Below, piece by piece: positions 25,399 through 35,600 of a stretch of DNA of 64,000 bases. The stretch spans positions 1 through 64,000 of the forward strand of contig NZ_FQUN01000025.1 of NCBI RefSeq assembly GCF_900129005.1. The letters run 5' to 3'. The notes under the pieces were generated by a model. It searched no databases. It was not told the origin of the DNA and saw nothing but the letters and a program-made list of their open reading frames with translations. Both the position numbers and the translations under genes were made by a program. This stretch comes from Leeuwenhoekiella marinoflava DSM 3653 (GTDB taxonomy: Bacteria > Bacteroidota > Bacteroidia > Flavobacteriales > Flavobacteriaceae). Numbering within the stretch: position 1 is the stretch's first letter; each line of letters opens with the position of its first letter.

Positions 25399-26091
25399 AT
25401 GCAAAAAATCCTGGTAAAGCATCTTCCTAAAATAGTTTCAATAGTAATTCTGCTAGGTGTTGTACTGGGTTATTTTTTTGTTCCGGTAATGAGAGACTTT
25501 ATGAACGAGGCCTGGTCTGTTCTCAGTAGTGGTGATGAGCAAAAGATTGAGAATTGGGTTTCTTCATTTGGTTGGGCTGGTCCTGTGGTTTTGATCTTAG
25601 CAATGATCGCTCAGATGTTTCTAATTGTGATTCCTTCGGTAGCACTTATGGTGGTTTGTATTTTGGCCTATGGTCCTGTTTGGGGCAGTTTATTAGTACT
25701 GGTTGCCGTAAGCAGCGCATCAAGCGTTGGTTATATTCTAGGAAAAAAACTGGGTTCCGGCTTAATAAATAATCTTATAGGCTCTAGTACCGAAACGAAA
25801 CTGGAAGATTTTATAGAGGATTACGGGTTTTGGGCTATCGCCATCACGAGGCTCAATCCATTTTTATCTAATGATGCTATCAGTTTTGTAGGCGGAATTT
25901 TAAAAATGAATTATTTTAAATTTCTCGCCGCAACCTTGGCGGGTATTGCGCCACTAACGCTCTTTATAGCGATTATGGGTCAAAGTACTTCAGGACTGGA
26001 GAGCGGCTTATTATGGGGCTCTGTGATAAGTCTGGTTATCTTTTGCTTGTATGTTTACTGGAGCAAAAGGCAGAAGAAGAAAAGGCCTTGA
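25399..26091 (+). CDS. TVP38/TMEM64 (VTT domain) membrane protein
   Basis: A 230-residue inner-membrane protein of the VTT/DedA-like group. The domain covers about residues 55-200, with FLIVIPSVALMVVCILAYG, the SSVGYILGKKLG segment and the hallmark ITRLNPFLSNDAISFVGG followed by FKFLAATLAGIAPLT. Relatives act in lipid scrambling or membrane homeostasis. It is 8 bp behind the XRE regulator and its stop touches the stop of the convergent gene. Confidence 0.88.
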   Translation: MQKILVKHLPKIVSIVILLGVVLGYFFVPVMRDFMNEAWSVLSSGDEQKIENWVSSFGWAGPVVLILAMIAQMFLIVIPSVALMVVCILAYGPVWGSLLVLVAVSSASSVGYILGKKLGSGLINNLIGSSTETKLEDFIEDYGFWAIAITRLNPFLSNDAISFVGGILKMNYFKFLAATLAGIAPLTLFIAIMGQSTSGLESGLLWGSVISLVIFCLYVYWSKRQKKKRP

Positions 26092-26454
26092 TTAATAGAA
26101 TTTGAAAAACAGCATAATTCCTAAAATCAGGAGGTTGTAAAATATAAATTCTTGACTTTCAAAACCGGTAAAAAACCCTCTAAATCTTCCGGTATATTCA
26201 TCTGTACCAACTGAAGTGTTTACATAAAAAGCTTCAAAAGGCCAGAAACCATCTGGATTTTGCACGAATTCCCCAACTTGTTGCAACGAGGGATTTATAC
26301 CTGTTTCTAAATCTGTAAAAAAATATATTTCAAAAGACTCATGCTCAGCTATCGCTTGTATTTTAGGAGAAAAACCGTAGTAATTCACACCAAATGCCAT
26401 GATATTTAATCCTAGCAAAAGTATAGATAGCCTGATTTTGAGTGCTTTTCTCAT
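26092..26454 (-). CDS. Hypothetical membrane protein
   Basis: A 120-residue protein that I do not recognise. One N-terminal helix (IRLSILLLGLNIMAFGVNYYG) and one C-terminal helix (FIFYNLLILGIMLFFKFY) enclose an aromatic-rich soluble part (ESFEIYFFTDLETGINPSLQ, FWPFEAFYVNTS). Stop codons of this gene and of the convergent VTT gene are directly adjacent. Base use looks like the neighbours. Confidence 0.6.
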   Translation of the reverse strand: MRKALKIRLSILLLGLNIMAFGVNYYGFSPKIQAIAEHESFEIYFFTDLETGINPSLQQVGEFVQNPDGFWPFEAFYVNTSVGTDEYTGRFRGFFTGFESQEFIFYNLLILGIMLFFKFY

Positions 26455-26605
26455 GGTTTGTCATTCAGCACAAATGTAGGAGTGTAAAGTCTATGGAATA
26501 AGGGGGTTTTCCCCCAAATAGATAGGAAGCAGTATAAATTAACAGATAGATTAAATTTGCAAGCTCAAGGCATTGTCTTTTCTTTGCTGAGTAAGTATTA
26601 TAATA

Positions 26606-27373
26606 ATGAGAAAGTTTTTTGCTTATCCGTTAAGCGTTATTTTTTATCTGGCTTTTGGTTTGACCATTGTTGCGTTTCATCCCGTACAATGGGTGTGTTA
26701 TAATTGGTTTGGTTATCAGGCACATAAGAAGAGTGTAGATTATTTAAATTTTACCATAATGCGATGTCTTAACCTTTTAGGCACGCGCTTTACTTTTAAT
26801 AATCCACATAAAATAAAAAGAGATCAGCCTATAATTATAGTGGCTAATCATCAAGGGCAGTGGGATATTTCTCCTATTATATGGCACATGCGTAGGTTGC
26901 ATCCTAAGTTCATAAGTAAAATAGAATTAGGAAAAGGAATTCCCAGTATCTCCTACAATCTTAGAAAAGGCGGTTCTGCTTTAATAGATCGAAAAGATAA
27001 AAGACAGTCTATAATGGCAATACGGGACTTAACTAAAACCTTAAATGCAACAAAGCGTTCTGTAGTTATTTTTCCGGAAGGCACGCGTAGTAAAAATGGG
27101 GTTCCTAAAGAATTTGCTACCGGAGGTTTGATTACGCTTTTTAAGTTTATGCCAGATGCGATTATAGTACCGGTTACAATACATAATTCGTGGAAATTAA
27201 TGCGCTGGGGAGGTTTTCCACAGGATATAGGCGTTAATGTAAGTCACACCGTTCATGAGCCTATTACAGTTGCTGGTAAGAACCCTGAAGAGTTAGTAGG
27301 GCAAGTTCAAGATATTGTGCTGGCAGATTTCTCAGAAATACGTACCCATAAATCAAGATTTAATTCTTTATAA
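26606..27373 (+). CDS. plsC: 1-acyl-sn-glycerol-3-phosphate acyltransferase
   Basis: A 255-residue membrane-associated acyltransferase that makes phosphatidic acid from lysophosphatidic acid. The catalytic motif NHQGQWD is at residues 81-87 (NHx4D), and the substrate-binding motif FPEGTRSKNG is near residue 152. One or two N-terminal hydrophobic helices anchor it (residues 5-35). The following HD-domain gene starts 2 bp after its stop, so they are co-transcribed. Confidence 0.92.
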   Translation: MRKFFAYPLSVIFYLAFGLTIVAFHPVQWVCYNWFGYQAHKKSVDYLNFTIMRCLNLLGTRFTFNNPHKIKRDQPIIIVANHQGQWDISPIIWHMRRLHPKFISKIELGKGIPSISYNLRKGGSALIDRKDKRQSIMAIRDLTKTLNATKRSVVIFPEGTRSKNGVPKEFATGGLITLFKFMPDAIIVPVTIHNSWKLMRWGGFPQDIGVNVSHTVHEPITVAGKNPEELVGQVQDIVLADFSEIRTHKSRFNSL

Positions 27374-27375
27374 AT

Positions 27376-28053
27376 ATGTCGGTGTTTTTAAAACTTCATA
27401 CAGAAGATATTGAGATCATAGAAAAAACCAGTGATTTTGTAAAAAACACATTGTCTAATGCAGAAGGTGGTCATGATTGGTATCATACACTTAGGGTTTA
27501 TAAAAACGCTTTGAATATTGCTAAGGGAGAAGAGGCTGATGTTGTTATTATTGCTTTAGGAGCTCTTTTACATGATATAGCAGATTCTAAATTTTATGCT
27601 GGGGATGAGACTGTGGGGCCTAGAATGGCTCGTGAGTTTTTGCAGAAGCAAAATGCATCTTTTTCTCGTATAGAGGCGGTGGTAAAGATTGTAGAAAATG
27701 TTTCTTATCGCGGTGGAAATAAAAAAACAAATTACAATCCTATTGAGTTGCAGATTGTACAAGATGCTGATCGTCTTGATGCCATTGGCGCAATAGGTAT
27801 TGCCCGTACTTTCAATTACGGAGGTTTTAAAAACAGAAAACTTTATGACCCTGCAATTGAACCAAAAATGGATATGACTGCAGAAGAATATAAAAAATCT
27901 GATGCTCCTACTATTAATCACTTCTACGAGAAATTACTCTTGTTAAAAGACACTATGCATACTAAAACCGCTTTAGAGATTGCTGAAAAGCGGCATAACT
28001 ATATGCAAGATTTTCTTGATCAGTTTTATGCAGAATGGGAGGGGAGTAGTTGA
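27376..28053 (+). CDS. HD-domain phosphohydrolase (YedJ-like)
   Basis: A 225-residue metal-dependent phosphohydrolase. The HD ligands are seen as H37 in GHDWYHTLRV and H66-D67 in ALLHDIAD, with a later D in IVQDADRLDAIGAIG. The layout matches the YedJ-like group of HD proteins, whose substrate is uncertain. It is in an operon with plsC and ends at a strong terminator. Confidence 0.88.
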   Translation: MSVFLKLHTEDIEIIEKTSDFVKNTLSNAEGGHDWYHTLRVYKNALNIAKGEEADVVIIALGALLHDIADSKFYAGDETVGPRMAREFLQKQNASFSRIEAVVKIVENVSYRGGNKKTNYNPIELQIVQDADRLDAIGAIGIARTFNYGGFKNRKLYDPAIEPKMDMTAEEYKKSDAPTINHFYEKLLLLKDTMHTKTALEIAEKRHNYMQDFLDQFYAEWEGSS

Positions 28054-28075
28054 TTCTGCTGGGATTCTAGCAAAA

Positions 28076-28109
28076 CAAAAGGGCTGAGTATTTAAGTCCA
28101 GCCCTTTTG
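28076..28109. terminator. Bidirectional terminator between HD gene and PiT transporter
   Basis: A perfect 11-bp stem (28076-28086 with 28099-28109) with an A-run before and a T-run after; serves both convergent genes. Confidence 0.88.
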
Positions 28110-28119
28110 TTTTTAAAGA

Positions 28120-30363
28120 TTACATATGCTTTTTATGCTCTATGTAATAATGCTCTAAGAGATTCATTGTCGCTTTTATAAGATCTTCGGTTTCTTGAAG
28201 AATACTAAAGTAAAGCATCGTGTTTTTAGGGCTAGAGTCTGCAGCACGGGTGCGTTCGACTTGTTTTTCTATTTTCTGTGATACGCTATCTAGTAGGTTT
28301 TGTTTTTCCTCTAGAATAAATAGCAAATCATCAAAATTCTTAGCCTTAAACGTGTCTTCAATTCTAGAGAAAAGTTTATCTAGTTTTTCTTCAATCTCTT
28401 TAAGATCTTTTAGCTGTGTAAATTTTAAACCTTTATGATTGTTGTTGAGATGATTGTAACTTGACGTAGTCACAAAATCAATAGATTGCGTCACGTCTTG
28501 TAAATAGCCCAATACATCAATGTAAAAGCGACTCGCCTGTACGTGTGTTTCATCTAGATTTTTAATGAAGTAATACAAGCTGTTACGAAGTTCTTCTACT
28601 TCGGCATTTAGTTTTGCAATACCTTTTTTACTTTTCTTTAGTTTGCCAAGATCTACCTTTGCCAGACCTTCTATAGTACCTACATATACTTTGCTTCCGC
28701 GTTTAAATGCAGAGGCGATATTGGTTGTACTTTCATTAATAATTCCTTGTATAGAATTACTCACAGCACGCATTAAACGACCTTCTTCAGCTTCGGCTTC
28801 AGAGCGTTTTTTATGGTTCATGTAATTGCGCACTAATATCGCTATTGCTGTTGCGAATAATAAAAATAGTGCAATGCTTCCTCCTTTATAAAGTATAAAG
28901 GCCATAACAGCTGCTGCTGTAAATGCGCTAATGGCGGTCATAAACCAACCCCCAATTACATTAAGCACTCCGGCGACTCTATAAACTGCGCTTTCGCTGC
29001 CCCAAGCTCTATCTGCGAGAGAAGTACCCATCGCTACCATAAAGGTAACATAGGTAGTAGAAAGTGGTAATTTTAAAGAGGTTGCAGCTGATATAAGTAC
29101 ACTGGCAATCATTAGATTTACTGCAGCACGAACGAGATCAAATGCCGGCATATCTATAGCGGCAACGCGAGTAGTAATTTTTGGTTTCGTGAACTTGTGT
29201 TCAATATGTTTTTTGACACCGTGTGGAAGTATCGCCGTAAACCCTTTATTTAGGGTCATAGCACCTCTTACTAAAGATCGAGACAAAGCATTTGCTTTAA
29301 AACGCTCTTGTCCCTCATCTTGACGAGAAAGATCTACAGAAGTCTTAACAACGCGACGCGCCTTCTTTGAAAAGAATAAGGTTAGAATCATTACAATTCC
29401 CGCAGATAATAGTAAAAGCGGCTGTGTGGGTACTTTTTGTGCTAGTGATTCCATTGTGAAAGTATTAGCAGCTTCACCACTAGCTTGCCAAATTTCATAA
29501 GAATTATAAGCAGCCATAGGTACACCTATAAAGTTTACCAGATCATTACCCGCAAAGGCCATTGCTAATGCAAATGTCCCGAGGACAATAATCATCACGT
29601 AAACATTCAATTTGAATGTTTGGATCAATATATAAGAAACAATAAACCAGACAACGAAGCTAAGACCTAAAAAAGCCAAAACGTTAGTGTTAGCCCAATC
29701 TAAATAAGCACCTTGAATAAAATCTGCACTTTTTAATCCTTTTATGATGATGAAATACGTGATTGCAGCGGTAGAAATACCACTAAAAATTGCTGCATTC
29801 CAAGTAGGACGTTTATCAAAATTGAAGGTAATTAAGAGTCTGGTAAAAAACTGAACCAGAGCACCTACGCTAAATGCGATGACTACCGAGAGCAGAATAC
29901 CCATGATAATTTCGATTGCTTTATCTGAATTGATGTATTCTCCCAGATGAAGAAGGGTGTCAGAGCTGCCAGATAATTTTATAAATGTCATACAAAAGGC
30001 AGCTCCCAGAAGTTCAAATACGATAGAAACAGTAGTTGAGGTAGGTAATCCTAGGGTATTGAAGAAATCAAGAAGCAAAATATCGGTAAGCATAACCGCC
30101 ATGAAAATGATCATGATTTCATCAAAATAGAACTTTTCAGGAACAAATATACCTTTACGGGCAACTTCCATCATTCCGCTAGAGGAAAGGGCTCCAAAAG
30201 CTATTCCTACACTGGCAACAATCATAATAGTTTTAAAACTCACGGCTTTAGAACCTATAGCTGAGTTTAAAAAGTTTACGGCATCGTTACTTACTCCAAC
30301 AACTAAATCTGCAATGGCTAAGATGGCCAGAGCGATAAGCATAATCAAGTATATATTATCCAT
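28120..30363 (-). CDS. PiT-family inorganic phosphate transporter with PhoU-like tail
   Basis: A 747-residue protein. The two PHO4 half-domains are in the membrane part, with NDAVNFLNSAIGSKAVSF near the N-terminus and FNTLGLPTSTTVSIVFELLG in the first half, mirrored by KLPLSTTYVTFMVAMGTSLADRAWG-like sequence in the second. From about residue 511 to the end lies a charged helical tail resembling PhoU (LKDLKEIEEKLDKLFSRIED and similar heptads). The tail, fused as in many Bacteroidota PiT proteins, may gate phosphate uptake. It is the only gene of its transcript. Confidence 0.93.
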   Translation of the reverse strand: MDNIYLIMLIALAILAIADLVVGVSNDAVNFLNSAIGSKAVSFKTIMIVASVGIAFGALSSSGMMEVARKGIFVPEKFYFDEIMIIFMAVMLTDILLLDFFNTLGLPTSTTVSIVFELLGAAFCMTFIKLSGSSDTLLHLGEYINSDKAIEIIMGILLSVVIAFSVGALVQFFTRLLITFNFDKRPTWNAAIFSGISTAAITYFIIIKGLKSADFIQGAYLDWANTNVLAFLGLSFVVWFIVSYILIQTFKLNVYVMIIVLGTFALAMAFAGNDLVNFIGVPMAAYNSYEIWQASGEAANTFTMESLAQKVPTQPLLLLSAGIVMILTLFFSKKARRVVKTSVDLSRQDEGQERFKANALSRSLVRGAMTLNKGFTAILPHGVKKHIEHKFTKPKITTRVAAIDMPAFDLVRAAVNLMIASVLISAATSLKLPLSTTYVTFMVAMGTSLADRAWGSESAVYRVAGVLNVIGGWFMTAISAFTAAAVMAFILYKGGSIALFLLFATAIAILVRNYMNHKKRSEAEAEEGRLMRAVSNSIQGIINESTTNIASAFKRGSKVYVGTIEGLAKVDLGKLKKSKKGIAKLNAEVEELRNSLYYFIKNLDETHVQASRFYIDVLGYLQDVTQSIDFVTTSSYNHLNNNHKGLKFTQLKDLKEIEEKLDKLFSRIEDTFKAKNFDDLLFILEEKQNLLDSVSQKIEKQVERTRAADSSPKNTMLYFSILQETEDLIKATMNLLEHYYIEHKKHM

Positions 30364-30560
30364 AAAAAGGTATTTCTTTTAAATCTGCAAATTTGATATT
30401 TATTTTAATGCTGAATGTTATGTGAAGGTTATAAGTACACCAAAAATAGCTGTATAAACTCTTCATGTTACACATTAGTCTTCTATTTATTAGCTGTGCA
30501 CATGTTTTTAGAAACCATTAAATAGCTGTTAAACAATTATTTAATGGTTTAATGTAAATT

Positions 30561-30584
30561 TAATGTTACCAAAACGTAACATTA
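30561..30584. promoter_or_regulatory. Perfect inverted repeat at the MORN-protein promoter
   Basis: TAATGTTAC-CAAAAC-GTAACATTA: two perfect 9-bp arms around 6 bp. The centre lies about 40 bp upstream of the start site predicted from the TATATTTG box, where a class-II activator would bind; no TTTG -33 is present in its place. Confidence 0.65.
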
Positions 30585-30599
30585 TGATTAAGATTTTTA

Positions 30600-30607
30600 T
30601 ATATTTG
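30600..30607 (+). promoter_or_regulatory. -7 element of the MORN-like gene
   Basis: TATATTTG matches TAnnTTTG and lies 32 bp before the ATG. Confidence 0.65.
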
Positions 30608-30638
30608 TAAAGTTAAGTTTAACCCAAATACTATTATT

Positions 30639-30998
30639 ATGAAAAAGTTACTAGTTGCCGCAGCCCTTATCGGAGTTGTTAGCTTTGCTTCAGCTCAAGA
30701 GAAAAAGAATGTTTACGTAAAAGAGGGCAATCTAATTAAAGCAACTTTGTTTCACGATAATGGGCAAATTAGTCAAAAGGGTTACTACACAGAAGAAGGA
30801 AAACTTCAAGGTGAGTGGATTAGCTATGATAAAGATGGAGTAAAAACTGCAGCTGCTAATTATGAAAACGGAGAAAAGACCGGTAAATGGTTTTTCTGGA
30901 ATGATGACACTTTAAAAGAAGTTGATTACAGTCAGTCTCAAGTAACAAGTGTAAATACTTGGAAAATTGAAGGTGAGCGTGTAGTGAGCAATGAGTAA
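30639..30998 (+). CDS. Secreted MORN-repeat-like protein
   Basis: A 119-residue protein with a clear signal peptide (cut after SFASAQ, about residue 20). The mature part holds two to three toxin-antitoxin-YwqK/MORN-like repeats: LFHDNGQISQKGYYTEEGKL, then GEWISYDKDG and NGEKTGKWFFWND. Proteins of this kind are often wrongly labelled as nicotinic acid mononucleotide adenyltransferase; no nucleotidyltransferase motif is present. Function unknown, probably periplasmic. It has its own promoter with a palindrome in activator position, and its own terminator. Confidence 0.8.
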   Translation: MKKLLVAAALIGVVSFASAQEKKNVYVKEGNLIKATLFHDNGQISQKGYYTEEGKLQGEWISYDKDGVKTAAANYENGEKTGKWFFWNDDTLKEVDYSQSQVTSVNTWKIEGERVVSNE

Positions 30999-31038
30999 AC
31001 GTCCTTTTTAGGAACAAAGTAAATTTTAAAAACTATAA

Positions 31039-31069
31039 ATCCCGTTGAGCAATCAGCGGGATTTTTCGT
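31039..31069 (+). terminator. Terminator of the MORN-like gene
   Basis: 11-bp stem (31039-31049 with 31054-31064, one G-T pair), GCAA tetraloop, then T-run. Confidence 0.85.
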
Positions 31070-31129
31070 TGATGCTGTTTGGGTTAGCAATAGGTTAGAA
31101 CATTGTATTCTGGAAACAGGTTGTAAATA

Positions 31130-31156
31130 AAAAAAAGACTGCCTTTTCAGACAGCC
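31130..31156 (-). terminator. Terminator of the susCD pair
   Basis: On the minus strand an 8-bp stem with two G-T pairs and a GAAA tetraloop is followed by seven or more T. Stem arms 31149-31156 and 31137-31144. Confidence 0.75.
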
Positions 31157-31186
31157 TCTTTCGACTAAAACAAATAGTTATGAAAT

Positions 31187-32650
31187 CTATTTATTTGTTA
31201 TAGGATGCGGTGCATCCCACCATAAATTAGTATTAAGATTGTCTGTACCCTGAGCATTAATAGCTGCTTCGTAATTAGCTGTGTTAGATTGAGACCAGTC
31301 AAGATCGTAAGCTTGGCGTACAGGTATATCATTTCCATTAAGCGGTTCTGCGGGAGGAGTGAGTTCAGGATAGCCTAATCTTCTGTATTCTGCCCAGGCT
31401 TCATAACCTTGCAAGAAAAGAGCTTTCCATTTTTCTTCTGCAATTTGCTGCATTGCTGTTGTAGGATTAGTGCTTAATGCAACTGTCGCGGCATATGCTG
31501 CACCATCTGTTGCACCCCATTGATCAAAAGAAGCAATAATTGCTTCCTTGTAATAATCACTAGCACTACCATTAATCCAGCCCAACTGTACAGCTTCTGC
31601 ATAAGAAAATAAAACCTGAGAATAATTATAGATTACACCCGGTGCTGTTTGATTGTAGATGATGTCACTTGTGATAAACGATACATCACTTGCAGCAAAA
31701 CTAGAAGTCGTTAAGCCGTAAGGCATACCTACATATTGTGGATCTTCTGCGGTAACAGATGATCTGCTGTATTCTGCATAAACATCAATACGGTTATCAT
31801 TGTCTGCAAGTAAGCGATCTACTAAAGGCTTGCTCACTGCATAATCTTCACGTGTTTCGAATCGGTCTTCCCAAGGATTATCATAAGATTGATCAGCAAT
31901 AAATGGGTATAGAAGATTTTCTGCTACAGAAGTGATTGTGCCACTCATCGCTTCCTTAAATTTTGTAGCAGCAACTCCATTTGCTTCTGGGTAAACATTA
32001 GACAAACGTAGTGCCATCGTAAGTTTTAAGGTATTAGCAAATTGTTTCCAACGAGCCATATCTCCATCAAAAATTAGATCACCGGTAGGACCTGCTTCGC
32101 TCTCATTTATAAGAGTTAAGGCATCATCAATCTCATCAAAAAGAGATAAGTAAATTTGTTCTTGAGAATCAAAAACAGGAGTTGTGTTTTCTAAACCTTG
32201 TAAAGCTTCAGAGTAAGGGAGCATTCCCCATCTGTCAGTTGCAAACTGAAAAAAGTATGCTTTTAGTAGTTTTGCAACTGCAATCTGATTGTCATTAAAA
32301 CCATAGGCAGATTGAGTTAAAGCAGTTTCTTCACTAGAATTTACTTCAATTATCTTTTCAAGATTAATCAATGGATTATAATATAGATAATCTATGTCAA
32401 AGTTTCTTGTACCATATCTAGAAGCTTCAGTGTAGGTAATTGCAGAAACATATTGTACATAAAAATTTCCTATGTCTGAAGTAACTGCATTTCCTAGTTG
32501 AGCTTCTGCGTAGGTTAGAAGTCCGCTGCTAATTACTTGAGTTGTTGCATCAGGATCAACATTAGTGTCTCCAAAATCAACTGTCTCACAAGAAGTGATT
32601 TCGAGCAATAATGTTGCTAAAAATGTTATTTTGAGTATGTTATTTTTCAT
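31187..32650 (-). CDS. SusD/RagB-family outer-membrane lipoprotein
   Basis: A 487-residue surface lipoprotein with lipobox ITSC (Cys21) and a helical TPR-like SusD fold. The phrases AKLLKAYFFQFATDRWGMLPYSEAL, RWKQFANTLKLTMALRLSNV and QGYEAWAEYRRLGYPEL are typical of the SusD-like_2 subgroup, which is often tied to peptides or unknown nutrients more than to starch. It covers the SusC-type channel encoded 10 bp upstream. No glycosidase, sulfatase, sensor or ECF sigma/anti-sigma gene adjoins, so the cargo stays open. Confidence 0.92.
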   Translation of the reverse strand: MKNNILKITFLATLLLEITSCETVDFGDTNVDPDATTQVISSGLLTYAEAQLGNAVTSDIGNFYVQYVSAITYTEASRYGTRNFDIDYLYYNPLINLEKIIEVNSSEETALTQSAYGFNDNQIAVAKLLKAYFFQFATDRWGMLPYSEALQGLENTTPVFDSQEQIYLSLFDEIDDALTLINESEAGPTGDLIFDGDMARWKQFANTLKLTMALRLSNVYPEANGVAATKFKEAMSGTITSVAENLLYPFIADQSYDNPWEDRFETREDYAVSKPLVDRLLADNDNRIDVYAEYSRSSVTAEDPQYVGMPYGLTTSSFAASDVSFITSDIIYNQTAPGVIYNYSQVLFSYAEAVQLGWINGSASDYYKEAIIASFDQWGATDGAAYAATVALSTNPTTAMQQIAEEKWKALFLQGYEAWAEYRRLGYPELTPPAEPLNGNDIPVRQAYDLDWSQSNTANYEAAINAQGTDNLNTNLWWDAPHPITNK

Positions 32651-32660
32651 AATTATTTTT

Positions 32661-35600
32661 TTAGAAGCTTAATTTAAGATCTACACCTATAGTTCTTTGA
32701 CTTGGGCTTTGGCCTGCCTCTACCCATCTTGCGTCTCCGCTTGAGAAGTAATCTTCAATTTCAGAAGGATCGATGCCATTTACCTTAGAGTAGATTAACC
32801 AGAGGTTGTTAGCATAAACACTTAATTTCATACTATCAAATGGAAGTTTCTCCATTACTGGTTTAGGAAATGTGTAGCCTAAAGAAACTTGTCTCAACTT
32901 GATATAAGAAGCATCGTAAACCCATTCTTCCGCAACCCCATAAAGATTGTTAAAGTACGTACGAGGATTTACGTAGTAAGAAACTTCTTGACCTGTAGTC
33001 ATATCAGCACCGTCTACACGAATACCACCAGAAGAAGGCTGTACATTATTTACATTAGCAGAAGTAACTTCGTTTCCTGCATTATCAATTACTAAATCTC
33101 GTATTGGGTTGCCTAGATCATTTGTTCCCACGGTTTGGGCGCCGTTACCAGAACTGGCGTTAAACATTTTGGTAACAGAATAAAAATTACCTCCCTTTTG
33201 AAAGTCCATAGAGAAGTTCAAATTGAAGTTTTTATAAGTAAGCATATTGTTAAGCCCCCCTGTAAAGTCAGGCTGAATGTTAGCAACTTTCTCTATTGTA
33301 TTGGTGTATTGTGGTGTACCTGACTCATCAAGAAGAATATTGCCATTATCATCTCTTTGCCATTTTGTACCGTAAATATTTCCCCAATCATCTCCTTCGT
33401 CAGCGCGTAACGATGCATTCCATACACCTGCAAGTGTAGTTTGATCGGTCAAGTCATTTATTTTGATAACTTTCTTTCGGTATTTAGCAATGTTAAACGC
33501 TACATCCCATCTAAAATCATCATTAGAAAAAGGCGTTGCTGTGATACCTAGTTCCCAACCATTTGTTTTATTGATAGATTCATTACCGGTAGTCGCAGTG
33601 TATCCTGTAGCTCCGTTAATGGTTAAGGATGATGGAAGTTCACTATCAGTTCTGTGGAAATAGGTGAAGTCTAGTCCTATTTTATTTTGTAAAAACTTGA
33701 GCTCTGTACCCAATTCTTTTTCCTCTCTAATACCTCCTTTTAACTGAAGGTTAGCAAGTGTGTTAGGTGTAGAAACGCTCAGTTTATCCTGATATGAATT
33801 TTGAATAGAATAGGTATTGTTTAATGTATAATGCCCAGGAAACGAAGGAGCTTGAGCAATACCTGCTCGTATTTTACCAAAACTCAAAATATCGCTATTC
33901 TCAATAAATTTTGAAAAAATAAAACTAGCAGATAATCCATAAACATCAACACTATTGTTATCTAAATCAGCTGTAGAGCTCCACTCTTTACGGTATGATC
34001 CATCTAAATAGATGAAATTGTCATAGCCTACAGATGCTGTTGCAAACATAGAGTAGTTCTTAAGACGTACATGGTCTCTGCTGTAGTTGATGTTGCCTAA
34101 AGAAGTCCTGATGCTGTAATAATCTGGTATTTGAAGACCACCGGTTGTAGCGGCATTTATGTAAGAATAATTTCTTTGGTTCCATTGCGCTCCAATGTTG
34201 GCAACAACATCAAAAGCTCCAAACTTATTATCATAATTTAATTGAGTATACAACTCATTAAATTCGTTAGTAATAGTTTCTTCAGAATAACCTGGTTGAG
34301 CAAGACCGTACCAGCCGGTCTGACTGTTATACTCAAAGCTATTAAAGGTACGTCTGATGTCTACTAAACCACTTAGGTGATCATTATACTCGTACTCTAA
34401 ACCTATGCTGCCGTACACGGCATTTTTAATCTGTGAGTTTGTGTTCTCATAAACTTCAAAATATGGAGAATTCCAGTACAGTGGCGTTGGGTCTGAAGCA
34501 GACTTCATGTTCCAAGAATAAATCTGACCGTTTTGTTTGTAATTTTTCAAACGATTCACATCTAATTGGCGTTGCCACCATTGGTTAAAATTAGAACCTA
34601 AGCCACCATATCCTTGTCCGGGAAAATTATCTGTGATTCTGTATTGGTAGTTGAAGTTTCCGTTAAACTTTAATTTATCAGATACATTGTATGATCCTTT
34701 AAATGAAATTGTAGTTTGTTCTCTATTGGTATTGGGTACAATTAGAGAAGTCTTGATGTTATTAATTGTAGTCTTGATGCTATAATCGTCACCACCTTTT
34801 AATAAAGAGAAGGTTAAGTTGTTTGTGGTTGCTGTCTCATAAAAATCTCTAATATTATCAGGATTAGCAGACCAGGGTCTTAGTTCTCCAAAAGTATCTG
34901 AATTGGGAATAAAGCTGTCCCAATGTCTTACTAGAGTTCCATCTAATGCAGGTCCCCAAGATTCATCTGCAGAAAAGTTAGGATGTAATTGACCTTCGTA
35001 TGTTAGGAAGTTTTGATCATATCCCCCTCCGTATTGATTTTGATACTCAGGCAGCAAATATAAAGAAGACATAGAGAGTGCTTCGTCAATCGTTATACGC
35101 GCTTCACCATTTTTAGCTGTTTTGGTCGTGATGATTACTGCACCATTTCGTGCTTCTGTACCGTATAATGCAGTACCGGCTACGCCTTTTAATACAGAAA
35201 TATCTGCAACGTCTTCCATGTTAATGTCTGAAGACGAGTAGATTTTAACACCATCTACAACATATAAAACACCAGTCTCTCCTCTTAATCGTATTAATGC
35301 ATTGTCAAAACTAGAACTGGGAGAGCCTATCAGCTGTACACCTGCAATTTTACCGGCTAATGCACTGTTAATATCAGTGTCTTTTGCCTGAACTACATTC
35401 TCTCCTTTTACAGATTGCTGAGCAAAACCAAGACTCTTTTTCTCACGTTTAATACCTAATGCAGTTACAACGACTTCATCTAAACTTTCACCAGATTTTA
35501 AGGTTATTGCGTACTTATTTTCTTGATTAACAGTGATTTCTTGATCGTTGAAGCCCATATAGCTTACAATTAGAATATCTCCTATAGTTGCATTAATGCT

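Noticed and set aside
25196-26091. Toxin-antitoxin pair involving the XRE regulator
   Set aside because: Neither neighbour resembles a toxin; both are membrane proteins and the arrangement is known for simple regulator pairs.
28643-28825. Small plus-strand frames within the PiT gene tail
   Set aside because: Antisense to a good coding sequence and without any recognisable pattern.
30639-30998. Nicotinic acid mononucleotide adenyltransferase, a label often given to such proteins
   Set aside because: No nucleotidyltransferase motif; it is a secreted repeat protein.
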